From Streptomyces flaveus (GTDB lineage Bacteria; Actinomycetota; Actinomycetes; Streptomycetales; Streptomycetaceae): a DNA stretch of 64,000 nt. The translations under genes were made by a program, and so were the position numbers. Location of the stretch: assembly GCF_014647675.1 (NCBI RefSeq), contig NZ_BMPQ01000027.1:6186-70185 (forward strand), in the 5' to 3' direction. The notes beneath the pieces are model-generated. The model worked only from the letters and a program-made list of their open reading frames with translations. It was not told where the DNA came from and did no database searches. Below, in pieces: positions 51,013-60,288 of this stretch (positions are counted from its first letter, which is position 1; each line of letters begins with the position of its first letter).

Positions 51013-51176
51013 ATGAAAGCGGTGCCCACACGCCTGGCTTTGTACGTGGGAGCTGGGTTCTGGCAACACCTGAAGGCTTGCGGTGAGCGCATCGGTGTGT
51101 CCCGTGCTGAGGCGCTGCCTCAGCGGACTGCCTGGGCCAGGAATCCCCTCACTCTTCAGGGAGGGGAGGATTCAAG
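51013..51176 (+). mobile_element. Right-end relic of an IS605/IS200-type element (TnpB tail and end hairpins)
   Basis: The frame from 51013 (MKAVPTRLALYVGAGFWQHLKACGE) looks like a TnpB C-terminal tail. It overlaps two hairpins, CTGAGGC-GCT-GCCTCAG at about 51112-51128 and CCCCTC...GAGGGG near 51146-51170, and ends in GGATTCAA. IS605-group right ends carry subterminal hairpins and a TCAA-type cleavage site, and this region encodes the TnpB guide RNA scaffold. The rest of tnpB, tnpA and the left end are missing. The family call rests on pattern memory. Confidence 0.5.
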
Positions 51177-51283
51177 GGGCGTGCCCCGATGACGTACCGC
51201 ATCAGCATCCGTTGAGGAACCGGTGTCGCGAGCGGCATCGTGCCGTCGCGACCACCGGTCGTGTTCAGGGCGTACGTCGAGTC

Positions 51284-53632
51284 TCAGCCACGCCAGTGCA
51301 CTTTGAAGACCCACGCATGCTGCCCCGCCTTGCGTGCGGCTTCGGGGATGTCGATCACCAGCGCCCCGTTGCTGAGGGTCCATGTCAGGGGCCGGCCGTG
51401 GCCGAGCATCGTCACCTTGTCGCCGCTGCGGATCGGGATCGGTGCTTCGACGGTGAGCTTGGCGCCCGGCTTGGCCAGGGAGTGGATGTAGAAGGCCTCG
51501 TCCGGGCGGACGGTGAACCGCAGGTCCTCGCCCAGTTCGGCCATCCGGGACCAGTACGTGGTGTCGTAGATCGCCTCTCCGTTGGTGCGCAGCCAGCGGC
51601 CTGTCTCGCGCAGCCGGGTCTGCATGATCTCAGGGATGGTGCCGTCGGCACGCGGGCCGATGTCGAGGAGGAAGTTGCCGTTCTTGGAGACGATGTCGAC
51701 GAGGCTGTGCACCACCTGTTCGGTCGTCATGTAGGCGTCGTCCGGTGTCGCCTGGTTGTAGCCGTAGCTGAAGGGGTCCAGGCCGCGGCTGGACTCCCAC
51801 TTGGCGACGACCGTGTTGTCGTACGTCGTGTACTCGGGCGTGGTGAAGTCGTGGAAGGCGATGCCCGCACGGTCGTTGACGGTGACCTCGATGGGCCGGG
51901 GGCGGTTCTTGGCGTGGTTGAAGTATTCGGCGAGGACGTTCAGGCTGTCGTTGGCGCCGCCGATGTCACACCAGATGAGCTCCGGGTCGTAGCCCTGGAT
52001 CAGCTCCAGCATCTGCGGGGCCTGGTAGTCCTTCACGAAGTCCTTGCCCGCGGTGTAACCCGTGTACGGCACCGGTTCCCGGGTGTATGGATTGCGCGGG
52101 GCGTGACCCATCCAGGGATTGTCCGGGTTGAACCACTCGGGCATGGAGAAGTAGAGCCCGCGGTGGAGTTCGGGTGTGTAGCGGCGGGACGCCTCGAAGA
52201 GTTCCTTGATGAGGTCCCGTTTCGGGCCCATCTTCACGGAACTGCGGTCGGAGACCTTCGTGTCCCACAGGGCGAAGCCTTCGTGGTGCTTCGAGGTCAG
52301 CACGTGGTACTCCGCGCCCGCGTCCCGGAACAGTTCGACCCAGGCGCGCGGATCGAACTTCTCCGCCGTGAACATCGGGATGAAGTCGTCGTAGGCGAAG
52401 CCTTCGCCGTACTTCTCGCGGTGGTACGCGAAGACCGCGTTGGCGGGGTCCTGCATGTGGTTCCAGTACCACTCGGCGTACTGCTTTCCGACCGGCGACC
52501 AGGCGGGCACCGAGTAGACACCCCAGTGGATGAAGATGCCGAACTTGGCGCCGTGGAACCAGTACGGCGCCTGGTGGCCGGAGAGAGAAGCCGCAGTGGG
52601 CTGGTAGTCGGCGACTCCGAGGGTCAACCGGCTTTTCTGCGCGGCGGCTTGAGATCCGCGTCCGGTGACGGTCACCGAGCCGTCCCGGACCGTGCCGGGG
52701 GCGGTGCCCACACGGTTGCGGATGCCCACGCGGACGCGGGCCTGCTCGCCGGGGTCCAGACGGCGGACGCGTGCGGCCTCGACGGTGCGGGCTCCCGGAA
52801 CCTCGACGCGCACCGACACGCCGTCCGCGGCCAGGACGGCGACCGTCCCCGCGTTGACGACGGTGGCTTCGACGCTCTGGGCGCCGGACGACTCCAGGAG
52901 CGAGTTGGTGGACCGGGCCCCGCGCAGAGCCAGCGCGCGTCCCTGAGCGGCAGGTTGCAGGGACAGCGCGAACACGTGGAGCGAGGTCTTGTTCGCCTCC
53001 GCCGGGTTGGTCACCGGAAGCGTGATCGCTACGGCGTCGCGCCGTGGATCGAGCCACAGCTCGGACGTGCCGATCCCCACGCGGTGTTCGTCCCTGGTGC
53101 CGTCCGGTCCGTAGCGGTACGGCACCGACAGAGATCCGCCCGCGGAGTACCAGTCGGAACCGCCGAGGGTGGCGGTCGTGGTCGAGCCGTCCGTGTAGTG
53201 GACCGTAGCTGTGCCGGAGGCGTTGCCATAGCTGCCCGCGGTGAGGAAGACGGCCGAGAGGTAGCGGCCTTTGGGCAGTTCGGCGCGCTGGCCGAGTGCG
53301 ACGACATTGTTCTTCGCGCCGTCAGCGGAGGCCGGGAAGACGAAGGGCACGCCGTCGACTTCGACACGGCCCGTCGGAAGTTCCTCCCCCGGGAACGTGT
53401 AGCCCGAGCCGTCGAAGTCGCCGCCCCGTGCGGAGGCGGTGTCGATGCCGTCGTTGTCGTAGAGGGTGTCGAGCGGGACAGGGACGGGGTCGGGGACGGG
53501 AGCCCACGGCCCGGCGTGCTCCGGGAGCGGTTCGGCGGCGTGTGCGGCGGTGGCTGAGGTGAGGGGAAGGGCTGCCGCGGCGGCGACTCCGGCCGCAGCG
53601 CCCAGGACCTGACGTCTCGGATACGTACCCAT
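51284..53632 (-). CDS. Tat-exported alpha-L-fucosidase-like enzyme (GH29)
   Basis: Protein of 782 residues from the ATG at 53632, with GGAG six bases upstream. A twin-arginine signal (YPRRQVLGAAAG) leads to an Ala-rich stretch ending near AHA. Residues 40-360 form beta-rich accessory domains of the NEW3/NPCBM kind. The GH29 catalytic barrel spans about 375-700, with KFGIFIHWGVYSVPAW, SKHHEGFALWD and the probable nucleophile Asp556 in ELIWCDIGG. It should release L-fucose from glycans outside the cell. No sugar transporter is adjacent. It stands alone downstream of a short gene-free region. Confidence 0.88.
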   Translation of the reverse strand: MGTYPRRQVLGAAAGVAAAAALPLTSATAAHAAEPLPEHAGPWAPVPDPVPVPLDTLYDNDGIDTASARGGDFDGSGYTFPGEELPTGRVEVDGVPFVFPASADGAKNNVVALGQRAELPKGRYLSAVFLTAGSYGNASGTATVHYTDGSTTTATLGGSDWYSAGGSLSVPYRYGPDGTRDEHRVGIGTSELWLDPRRDAVAITLPVTNPAEANKTSLHVFALSLQPAAQGRALALRGARSTNSLLESSGAQSVEATVVNAGTVAVLAADGVSVRVEVPGARTVEAARVRRLDPGEQARVRVGIRNRVGTAPGTVRDGSVTVTGRGSQAAAQKSRLTLGVADYQPTAASLSGHQAPYWFHGAKFGIFIHWGVYSVPAWSPVGKQYAEWYWNHMQDPANAVFAYHREKYGEGFAYDDFIPMFTAEKFDPRAWVELFRDAGAEYHVLTSKHHEGFALWDTKVSDRSSVKMGPKRDLIKELFEASRRYTPELHRGLYFSMPEWFNPDNPWMGHAPRNPYTREPVPYTGYTAGKDFVKDYQAPQMLELIQGYDPELIWCDIGGANDSLNVLAEYFNHAKNRPRPIEVTVNDRAGIAFHDFTTPEYTTYDNTVVAKWESSRGLDPFSYGYNQATPDDAYMTTEQVVHSLVDIVSKNGNFLLDIGPRADGTIPEIMQTRLRETGRWLRTNGEAIYDTTYWSRMAELGEDLRFTVRPDEAFYIHSLAKPGAKLTVEAPIPIRSGDKVTMLGHGRPLTWTLSNGALVIDIPEAARKAGQHAWVFKVHWRG

Positions 53633-54140
53633 GAGCGGCTCCAATTCATCGGATGTCTGATGATTGAAGGGACTCGCCGCGGTGTCAATGGGACGGACAG
53701 GGAGGGGAATTAGAGAGATAGGTAGGATGACACAGTGGATGGCTCGGGCGCATGTACCGTTTGATCAGTTTTCCGGTGGATCTCAGGGGAGTGGGGAGAG
53801 TTGGCACGGGTGCACGGCGGCGTGTGTGGCTGCCTCTGGCGGTAAGCGCTTCGTCGCGCGCGAGGTCTACCACCACCTCACCAGCGCCTTCAGGACCGGA
53901 CCATCGGCATCTCCAGCCACTTGACGATCTACAGGAGCTTCAGAGTCAAGCTCATGCCGTGTAGAGGGACCGCGCTTTCCGCGCCGTGCGACGTGCCGTC
54001 CGACGTGCTGAGGACGTGCGAACCCCGGGGCGCTCGCCGTGTGGGGGCGGGCGCCCTTACAGAACCACACGCCCACGGAGCACGGTGTGCAGGCGTGTGG
54101 GTACCGAATATGCAGCTTCCTACTTGCTGGAAGCAGCGTC
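53633..54140. other. 508-base interval without a recognisable gene
   Basis: Between the fucosidase start and the end of the MFS gene I see only short frames. One, with KRFVAREVYHHLTSA, has a protein-like look and could be a transposase remnant, but I cannot name the family. The fucosidase promoter should be in the left 100 bases. Confidence 0.4.
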
Positions 54141-55613
54141 CTACTCCGCGCCCGCGGTCTTCACGGCGGCTGACTCCGCCGGGGCGGGGACCTCTGTCGG
54201 GGGTCTACGGGGGATGAGGCTCGCGAAGGTGAAGGAGAGGACACCGGCGCCGACGCCCAGGGCCAGGACGGCACGCAGGCCGTTCTCCGTCGGGATGTGC
54301 ACGCCGTGGAAGTCGGTGGTCATGTGCGCCAGGATCAGGCCGGCGACAGCGCTGGAAACGGTCGTGCCGATGGAACGCATAAGGGCGTTGAGGCCGTTGG
54401 CGGCGGCGGTCTCGGACACCGGCACGGCTTCCATGATCAGCGCGGGCAGCGCGCCGTAGGCGAAGCCCACTCCTGTCGCCACGATGCAGGAGGCCACGAT
54501 GACCTGCCAGAGCCCGGACATCATCACCATGGTGAGCAGGTAGCCCGCTCCCACGATCACGGACCCGATCATGAGCGTCACCCTCGGCCCCTTGGTCTTG
54601 GTGATGCGCGCTCCGTACGGGGAGACCGCCATCATCGTCAGACCCTGCGGAGCCATGACCAGGCCGGTGACGACCAGAGACTTGCCCAGACCGTAGCCGG
54701 TGGCCTCAGGCATCGTGAGCAGCTGTGGCAGCACCAGGTTCATCGCGAACAGGGCGAGGCCGAGCGCCAGTCCGGCGAGGTTGGTGAGCAGTACCTGCGG
54801 TTGTGCGGTGGTGCGCAGGTCCACCATGGGCTGCGGGGCGCGCAGTTGGAACCAGCCCCACAGCGGCAGCACGATCACGGCCACGGCGAACAGGGAGAGG
54901 ACCGTACCGCTTCCCCATCCCCAGTCGGCGCCCTTGGAGACCGCGAGGAGCAGGCAGACCAGGCCCACCGCCATGCCGACCGCACCCATCAGATCGAAGC
55001 GCCCGCCCGTACGCACCTTCGACTCGGGCACCAGCAGGAACACGAGCCCGGCGGCGACTGCGCCGAGGGCCGCGGACACCCAGAACAGCACGTGCCAGTC
55101 GAAGTTGTCGGCGATGACCGCGGCGGCGGGCAGGCCCAGGGCGGCGCCGACGCCGAGGGAGCCGAGCATCGCCGCCGTCGCCGCGGGCACTTTCTCGGCG
55201 GGCAGTACGTCGCGCATGATGCTCACGCCCAGCGGCACCACGCCCGCCGCCAGTCCCTGCAACGCCCGTCCGACGAGCAGCGGACCGAGGGAGTCGCTCA
55301 GCGCGCAGATCACCGAGCCCAGCACCATCAGGCCGACGCCGAGCAGGAGCATGCGCCGCTTGCCGTACATGTCGCCGAGCCGGCCCGTCACGGGAGTGGA
55401 GACTGCGCCGCACAGCAGCGTGGCCGTGACGGCCCAGGCGGTGTCCGAGGCCTGGGCGTCCAGCAGTCGGGGCAGGAGGGGGACGATCGGGATCACCAGG
55501 GTCTGCGTCATCGCGGCGGCGATCCCGGTGAAGGCGAGTGTCGCCACCACGACGCCCAGACGTAACGACGGGAAATTCTGCGCCTGGGCGGTCGGCGGGT
55601 GTGTTCCGGACAT
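54141..55613 (-). CDS. MFS transporter, 14-helix DHA2 (EmrB/QacA) type
   Basis: Protein of 490 residues with 14 predicted helices. DHA2 landmarks include GRLGDMYGKRRMLLLG after helix two, the QGLAAGVVPLGVSIMRDVLP segment and the antiporter motif around GSLGVGAALGLPAAAVIA. It should expel drugs or other lipophilic compounds using the proton gradient. GGAAGG precedes the ATG. It lies 121 bases after the ferredoxin-reductase gene on the same strand as the P450 cassette, so it may remove toxic compounds before or after oxidation. Confidence 0.9.
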   Translation of the reverse strand: MSGTHPPTAQAQNFPSLRLGVVVATLAFTGIAAAMTQTLVIPIVPLLPRLLDAQASDTAWAVTATLLCGAVSTPVTGRLGDMYGKRRMLLLGVGLMVLGSVICALSDSLGPLLVGRALQGLAAGVVPLGVSIMRDVLPAEKVPAATAAMLGSLGVGAALGLPAAAVIADNFDWHVLFWVSAALGAVAAGLVFLLVPESKVRTGGRFDLMGAVGMAVGLVCLLLAVSKGADWGWGSGTVLSLFAVAVIVLPLWGWFQLRAPQPMVDLRTTAQPQVLLTNLAGLALGLALFAMNLVLPQLLTMPEATGYGLGKSLVVTGLVMAPQGLTMMAVSPYGARITKTKGPRVTLMIGSVIVGAGYLLTMVMMSGLWQVIVASCIVATGVGFAYGALPALIMEAVPVSETAAANGLNALMRSIGTTVSSAVAGLILAHMTTDFHGVHIPTENGLRAVLALGVGAGVLSFTFASLIPRRPPTEVPAPAESAAVKTAGAE

Positions 55614-55734
55614 GGGTGAGCCTTCCCTGTGGGGGTGCGGGCTGAGAGCGGCCGCAACGGAATGGGCTGACGTCGGTGAGGACAGGGAGCAGGTAGGGGT
55701 TGCTCATTCGGGCGGTGGGCCCGTGCGCGCCGGC

Positions 55735-56910
55735 CTAAAGCGCGTTGGAGGCCAGTGCGTCGTGCCAGGGAGTGCCGGTAGCGATGGCCTGGCGCCACGG
55801 GCGGATGGCCTTGGGCGGCATGCCGACGGCGAGGACTCCGGTCAGCGTCTCGCCGGTGCGGTATGCGGCCACGAACCTGCGCTCGCTCAAGTCGCCTTCC
55901 ATGACGGCCACTTCGTCGTGGCCGCGCAGATATCCGTACGCCTGGATCCTCATGTCGTACTGGTCGGACCAGAAGTAGGGCACCGGCGCGAACGGCTTGC
56001 CGGTCTCAGGGTGGAGCAGGTTACGGGCCGCGGCCATGCCCTGCTCGGCCGCGTTGGTACGGTGCTCGATCCGCATCGGTGTCCCGAACAGCGGGTTGTG
56101 CCAGCGGGCGACGTCCCCGGCCGTGTACACCTTCGGCGCGGCACGGCAGTACTCGTCGCAGAGCACGCCGTCGGCCACCGGCAGGCCGCTGCCGCCCAGC
56201 CACTCGGTGTTGGGAAGCGATCCGACGGCCACCAACACCTCGTCGGCCTCGACCAGTTCGCCGTCCGCCAGACGCACGCCGCGCTCGGTCACTCCGGTCA
56301 CGGTGACCCCGGTGCGCAGGTGCACGCCATGGTCGCGGTGGGCCCGCGAGAGGATCTGTCCGACCTCCGTGCCAACCGCGTGGGCCAGTGGCACCGGGGC
56401 GGGTTCGAGCAGGACGACCTCCACACCGAGCCGCCATGCCACGGCGGCGGCCTCGGCGCCGAGGAAGCCTGCGCCGACCACCACCAGGCGGCTGCCCGGC
56501 TTCAGCCTCTCCCGCAGGGCGAGCGCGTCGTCGAGCGTGCGCAGGACGTGGGCGACACCGTCACCGGGAAGGCGCCGTGGCCGTACACCGGTCGCTATGA
56601 CCAGCCGGTCGTACGGCACCGTCGAGCCGTCCGCCAGCCGCACCAGACGCGCGGCGGTGTCGAGGCCGGTCGCGGCGGCGCCGAGGCGCAGGTCGAGGCC
56701 GAGGGCGGCGAGGTCCTCCGGAGTCCGCAGGGCCGTCCTGTCGACGTCCCACTGACCGGACAGGACCTGTTTGGACAGCGGGGGCCGGTCGTAGGGCGGG
56801 TGGAGTTCGTCGCCGACCAGGGTCAGCGTGCCGTCGTAGCCCTCCCGGCGCAGTGTCTCGGCCGCCGCCAGACCGGCGGTCGAGGCACCGACGACCACGA
56901 TCCGCTTCAC
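55735..56910 (-). CDS. FAD-dependent ferredoxin reductase
   Basis: Protein of 391 residues. The FAD-binding motif VVVGASTAGLAAAETL is at the N-terminus, RPPLSKQ near residue 43, the NAD motif VVVGAGFLGAEAAA near residue 143, and the FAD-contact TAGDVARWHNPL near residue 270. It belongs to the reductases that feed small ferredoxins of bacterial P450s. Its GTG overlaps the 3Fe-4S ferredoxin stop (GTGA), so the two are a coupled unit serving one or both neighbouring P450s. Confidence 0.92.
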   Translation of the reverse strand: MKRIVVVGASTAGLAAAETLRREGYDGTLTLVGDELHPPYDRPPLSKQVLSGQWDVDRTALRTPEDLAALGLDLRLGAAATGLDTAARLVRLADGSTVPYDRLVIATGVRPRRLPGDGVAHVLRTLDDALALRERLKPGSRLVVVGAGFLGAEAAAVAWRLGVEVVLLEPAPVPLAHAVGTEVGQILSRAHRDHGVHLRTGVTVTGVTERGVRLADGELVEADEVLVAVGSLPNTEWLGGSGLPVADGVLCDEYCRAAPKVYTAGDVARWHNPLFGTPMRIEHRTNAAEQGMAAARNLLHPETGKPFAPVPYFWSDQYDMRIQAYGYLRGHDEVAVMEGDLSERRFVAAYRTGETLTGVLAVGMPPKAIRPWRQAIATGTPWHDALASNAL

Positions 56911-57104
56911 CGCTCGGCCAAGCGGATCGCCGCGGCCGGGCAGACGGCCACGGCCTCCCGTACGCCGTCGGGGAGTTCGGCGGCGGGGTGCTCCTCCAGC
57001 ACCACGGCGACGCCGTCCTCGTCCCGTTGGTCGAACACGTCGGGGGCGGCCATCACACACTGCCCGGCCGCGACGCATTTCGGTTCGTCCAGCTCCACAC
57101 GCAT
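56907..57104 (-). CDS. 3Fe-4S ferredoxin
   Basis: Protein of 65 residues with Cys10, Cys16 and Cys55 (PKCVAAGQC and VAVCPAAAI). It lacks the fourth cysteine of 4Fe-4S ferredoxins; the usual position carries Ala. This matches the SuaB-type ferredoxins that serve CYP105 enzymes in Streptomyces. The gene lies 70 bases after the first P450 and overlaps the reductase. Confidence 0.92.
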   Translation of the reverse strand: MRVELDEPKCVAAGQCVMAAPDVFDQRDEDGVAVVLEEHPAAELPDGVREAVAVCPAAAIRLAER

Positions 57105-57174
57105 GGTTTCTCGTCCTCGGTTCTTCAGGGGTGGGGCTTCAGGCAGGGGGTTTTCAGGGGCGGCGGCCTTGCGG

Positions 57175-58404
57175 CTACCAGACGACCGGCAGCTCGTACA
57201 CGCCGTAGACCACCATGTCGTGACGGAAACTCAGCTCTTCCAGGGGTACGGCCAGACGCAGGTCCGGCAGCCTGCGCAGCAGCGCGGGCAGGGCCTCCTG
57301 CAGTTCCACGCGGGCGAGGGACTGGCCGAGACACTGGTGGACGCCGTGTCCGAAGGCCACGTGTCCTCGGGCGTCGCGGTCGAGGTCCAGGACGTCGGCG
57401 GTCTCGAAGACGCTGTTGTCCCGGTTGGCGGAGGGCACACCGAAGACCAGCATCTCGCCCTCCCGTACGAGGTGACCGCCGACGACGATGTCCTCGGTCG
57501 CCACGCGCACCAGCATGTCCTGGGCGATCGACAGGTACCGCAGCAGTTCGTCGACGGCGGCGGCGACCACCTTCGGATCGTCGGTGTTCCGGATCCGGTC
57601 GGCCTGCCGGGGGTTCTCCAGCAGGGCCAGCGTCCCCAGCGCGATCATGTTGGCCGTGGTCTCATGCCCTGCGTGCAGGAGGACCATGCTGTTCATGGCC
57701 ACGTCGAGATCAGTGAGCTCTCCGGCGACCACCCGCTCGGTGATCAGCCGGCTGATGAGGTCGTCCCCCGGCTCGCGCTCCTTGCGCTTCACCAGATCCA
57801 GGAGGTAGCCGAACAGTTCGCCGCTCGCTGTCTTCCTCTCCTCCTGTGGAGTTCCCTTGCGCATCAGCGTGGCGCTGCGTGTCTGGAAGAAGGTGTGGTC
57901 GTCGTAGGGCACCCCGAGCAGCATCGAGATCACCAGGGACGGAATCGGCAGGGCGTACGTGCGCACCAGGTCCGCCGGAGGACCTGCGGCGATCATCTCC
58001 TCCAGTAACCGGTCGACCAGCGACCGGACATGCGGCCGCATCGCCTCGACCCGCTTGACGGTGAACTCGCCGGTGAGGGTGCGCCGGATGCGGGAGTGCT
58101 CGGGATCGTCCATCCGCGGGAACGCCTGCGGCTGGCCGTGCTGCTGGGTTTCCATCAGCTGCGGGTAGCGATGTCCGTCGGCACTGAGCCGCGGATCGCC
58201 CAGTACCTGCTTGACATCGTCGTACCGGGTGACCGCCCAGGCGATGCGGCCGTTGCTCAACCGCACATGGAGCAGCCCGTCGGCGCGCCGCCAACCGGCC
58301 TGCACGGGGGGCGGGTCGAAGGGGCAGCGGGGGGAACGCGTGCCGGGGTAGTCGGGAAGGCCGGTGCCGTCGTTCGGCTGGGTCTGGTCGGTCGCCGTAC
58401 TCAT
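57175..58404 (-). CDS. Cytochrome P450, CYP105-like (first copy)
   Basis: Protein of 409 residues. The I helix is canonical (LLHAGHETTANMIALG, near residue 240), the ExxR motif is in DELLRYL, and the haem loop is FGHGVHQCLGQSLAR with ligand Cys358. The FPRMDDPEHSRIRRTLTGEFTVKRV segment is typical of CYP105, a Streptomyces family of broad xenobiotic and secondary-metabolite hydroxylases. AGGAG precedes the ATG. The ferredoxin and reductase genes follow, forming a complete electron chain. A closely related second P450 lies 476 bases upstream beyond an SDR relic. Confidence 0.92.
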   Translation of the reverse strand: MSTATDQTQPNDGTGLPDYPGTRSPRCPFDPPPVQAGWRRADGLLHVRLSNGRIAWAVTRYDDVKQVLGDPRLSADGHRYPQLMETQQHGQPQAFPRMDDPEHSRIRRTLTGEFTVKRVEAMRPHVRSLVDRLLEEMIAAGPPADLVRTYALPIPSLVISMLLGVPYDDHTFFQTRSATLMRKGTPQEERKTASGELFGYLLDLVKRKEREPGDDLISRLITERVVAGELTDLDVAMNSMVLLHAGHETTANMIALGTLALLENPRQADRIRNTDDPKVVAAAVDELLRYLSIAQDMLVRVATEDIVVGGHLVREGEMLVFGVPSANRDNSVFETADVLDLDRDARGHVAFGHGVHQCLGQSLARVELQEALPALLRRLPDLRLAVPLEELSFRHDMVVYGVYELPVVW

Positions 58405-58472
58405 GGTTGCTCCTGTGGGGGGAGGGGGTGGACGAGCAGTGATCCGCCGAAGCAGGTATGCGAGGCGCCTGC

Positions 58473-58790
58473 TCATGGGTGGTGTGTGGTGCTCCGCAGC
58501 AGGTGGGCCATCTCCATGCCGGGGTCAGCGGGGATGAAGGAGTCGGTCTCGTCCCGGATCCGGTCGAGGTGGTCTCGTACGTCCTCAGCCGTCAGCGCCG
58601 GGTTGTGGTAGCCCTGCGTCCGTGCGACGAAGAACCGCGCGACCTGTCCGGCACCTGCGGTGTAGACCTCACCGGATAACGGGCAGTCCTCGTGGCCAGG
58701 AAGGCGACCACGGGCGAGACCAGCGCCGGGTCGAGGCTGCGAGTGAGGGTGTTCATCATCTCCAGGGCCGCGGGATCGACGGGCGGCCGT
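58473..58790 (-). pseudogene. SDR oxidoreductase relic with a frameshift
   Basis: The last 50 or so codons are intact in one frame: EVYTAGAGQVARFFVARTQGYHNPALTAEDVRD and onward to a stop at 58473. Upstream, in another frame, LDPALVSPVVAFLA matches the preceding part of the same SDR subfamily. Deleting one base near 58693 explains the shift: restoring one C would give LAHEDCPLSGEVYTAG. The first 200 residues, with the Rossmann fold and YxxxK catalytic site, are gone. It lies between the two P450 genes. Confidence 0.8.
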
Positions 58791-58880
58791 TCGCGCCGCC
58801 GGTCCGCGCGTCCGCCAGGGATCCGGCGAGCATGCGGGTGGCGGCGACCGGCCCTCGTGCTGCAGGGCGCCCGAGCCGTG

Positions 58881-60083
58881 TCACCAGGCGACCGGCAGCG
58901 CGTGAACGCCGTAGATGCTCATGTCGTTGCGGAACCTGATCTCCTCCGGCGGCACCGCGAGCCGCAGGCCGGGCAGCTGGCGCAGGAGCACGGGCAGGGC
59001 GATCTCGAGTTCGGCACGGGCCAGGACCTGTCCGAGGCACTGGTGCACGCCGTGTCCGAAGGCCACGTGTCCGCGGGCGTCGCGCTCGATGTCGAGGCGG
59101 TCGGGGTCGCTGACGAAGTCGGGATCCCAGTTGGCTGCCGCGAGGTTCATGACCAGGAGGTCACCGGCGCGGACGAGCCGGCCACCGAGCTCGATGTCCT
59201 CCTTGGCCACTCGGGTGACCAGGTTATGCACGATCGTGAGGTGGCGCAGGAGCTCCTCCACCGCGGCCGAGACCACCTTCGGGTCGTCCGTGTCGCGGAT
59301 CCGCGCGAGCGCGGCCGGGTTCTCCAGCAGCGTGAGGGTGCCCAGCGCGATCATGTTCGCGGTGGTCTCGTGCCCGGCGTTGAGGAGGATCAAGCTGTTC
59401 ATCGCCAAGGTCTCGCGGCTCAGCTGCCCTTCCTGGAGGTGCTCGCGCGCGACGCGGCTGATCAGGGCATCGTCCGGCTCGCGTTCCTTCTTCCCGATGA
59501 GGTCGAACAGGTAGCCGAAGATCGACTTCCTCGCCTTCTGCCTCTCCTCCTCCGTGGCGGTGCGGCTCATCAGGACGGAGGTGATGTCCTGGAAGTAGGC
59601 GTGGTCGTCGTAAGGCACTCCTAACAGCATCGAGATCACCAGGGAGGGAATGGGCAGCGCGTACGCCTCGACCAGATCCGCGGGACTGCCGGAGGCGACC
59701 ATGGTGTCGATGAACTCGTTCGCCATCTCCTCGATCCGCGGGCGCATGGCCTGGACCCGCTTGACCGTGAAGTCCTTGGTCAGCATGCGGCGCAGCCGGG
59801 CGTGTTCGGGGTCGTCCATCCGGGGAAACATCTGGGCGCCGGCCATGCTGCTCTGCTGCATGGGGACCTCTGCGCTGATCCGCGGGTCCGTCATCGCGGC
59901 CGTGACGTCCTCGTACCGGCTCACGGCCCAGGCGGCGTGGCCGTTCCAGTTCACCCGTCGCAGACCACCCGTCTCCCGCCACTCCCGGTACTCGGGGGCG
60001 GGGGCCAAAGGGCAGCGTGCGTCGCGGTCAGCGGGGAACTCGGGAAGACCGATGGCGTCATCGGTGCCGGTCGTGGTGGACAT
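58881..60083 (-). CDS. Cytochrome P450, CYP105-like (second copy)
   Basis: Protein of 400 residues, closely related to the P450 at 57175. The I helix is LLNAGHETTANMIALG, the haem loop FGHGVHQCLGQVLAR (ligand Cys349), and the FPRMDDPEHARLRRMLTKDFTVKRVQAMRP segment is shared. The active-site loops differ (TIVHNLVTRVAKEDIELGG versus SIAQDMLVRVATEDIVVGG), so substrates may differ. AGGAGG gives a very strong ribosome site. It is the first gene of the cassette, divergent from the TetR regulator with two operator-like repeats between them. It has no ferredoxin gene of its own and may share the downstream one. Confidence 0.92.
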   Translation of the reverse strand: MSTTTGTDDAIGLPEFPADRDARCPLAPAPEYREWRETGGLRRVNWNGHAAWAVSRYEDVTAAMTDPRISAEVPMQQSSMAGAQMFPRMDDPEHARLRRMLTKDFTVKRVQAMRPRIEEMANEFIDTMVASGSPADLVEAYALPIPSLVISMLLGVPYDDHAYFQDITSVLMSRTATEEERQKARKSIFGYLFDLIGKKEREPDDALISRVAREHLQEGQLSRETLAMNSLILLNAGHETTANMIALGTLTLLENPAALARIRDTDDPKVVSAAVEELLRHLTIVHNLVTRVAKEDIELGGRLVRAGDLLVMNLAAANWDPDFVSDPDRLDIERDARGHVAFGHGVHQCLGQVLARAELEIALPVLLRQLPGLRLAVPPEEIRFRNDMSIYGVHALPVAW

Positions 60084-60244
60084 GGAACCTCCTGGAGCGT
60101 CGTGGGGGGGAAGGCGCCGAGGTACTGGTGAGCGAGCCGTCGTGACCACTCGAAGAACGCAGAGGCACTACACGCGTCATGGACTGCACACAGCGCTCCG
60201 CGTTCGCCACTCACCGGATCATTCGCGAGCCGACATGCAGCGGT

Positions 60245-60266
60245 AACTGGCAGCTGACTGCCAGTT
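60245..60266. promoter_or_regulatory. TetR operator-like inverted repeat 1
   Basis: Perfect 9-bp arms AACTGGCAG / CTGCCAGTT around CTGA, between the P450 and TetR genes. The half-site TGGCAG recurs in the repeat at 60289. Confidence 0.75.
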
Positions 60267-60288
60267 CCATGGTGCCCCTGATGCAAGT

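Noticed and set aside
51083..53557. Forward open frame of over 800 codons opposite the fucosidase
   Set aside because: The reverse strand encodes a full GH29 enzyme with signal and active-site motifs; the forward frame has none.
54700..58008. Forward open frame of about 1100 codons across MFS, reductase, ferredoxin and P450 genes
   Set aside because: It is antisense to four well-supported genes and has no recognisable domain.
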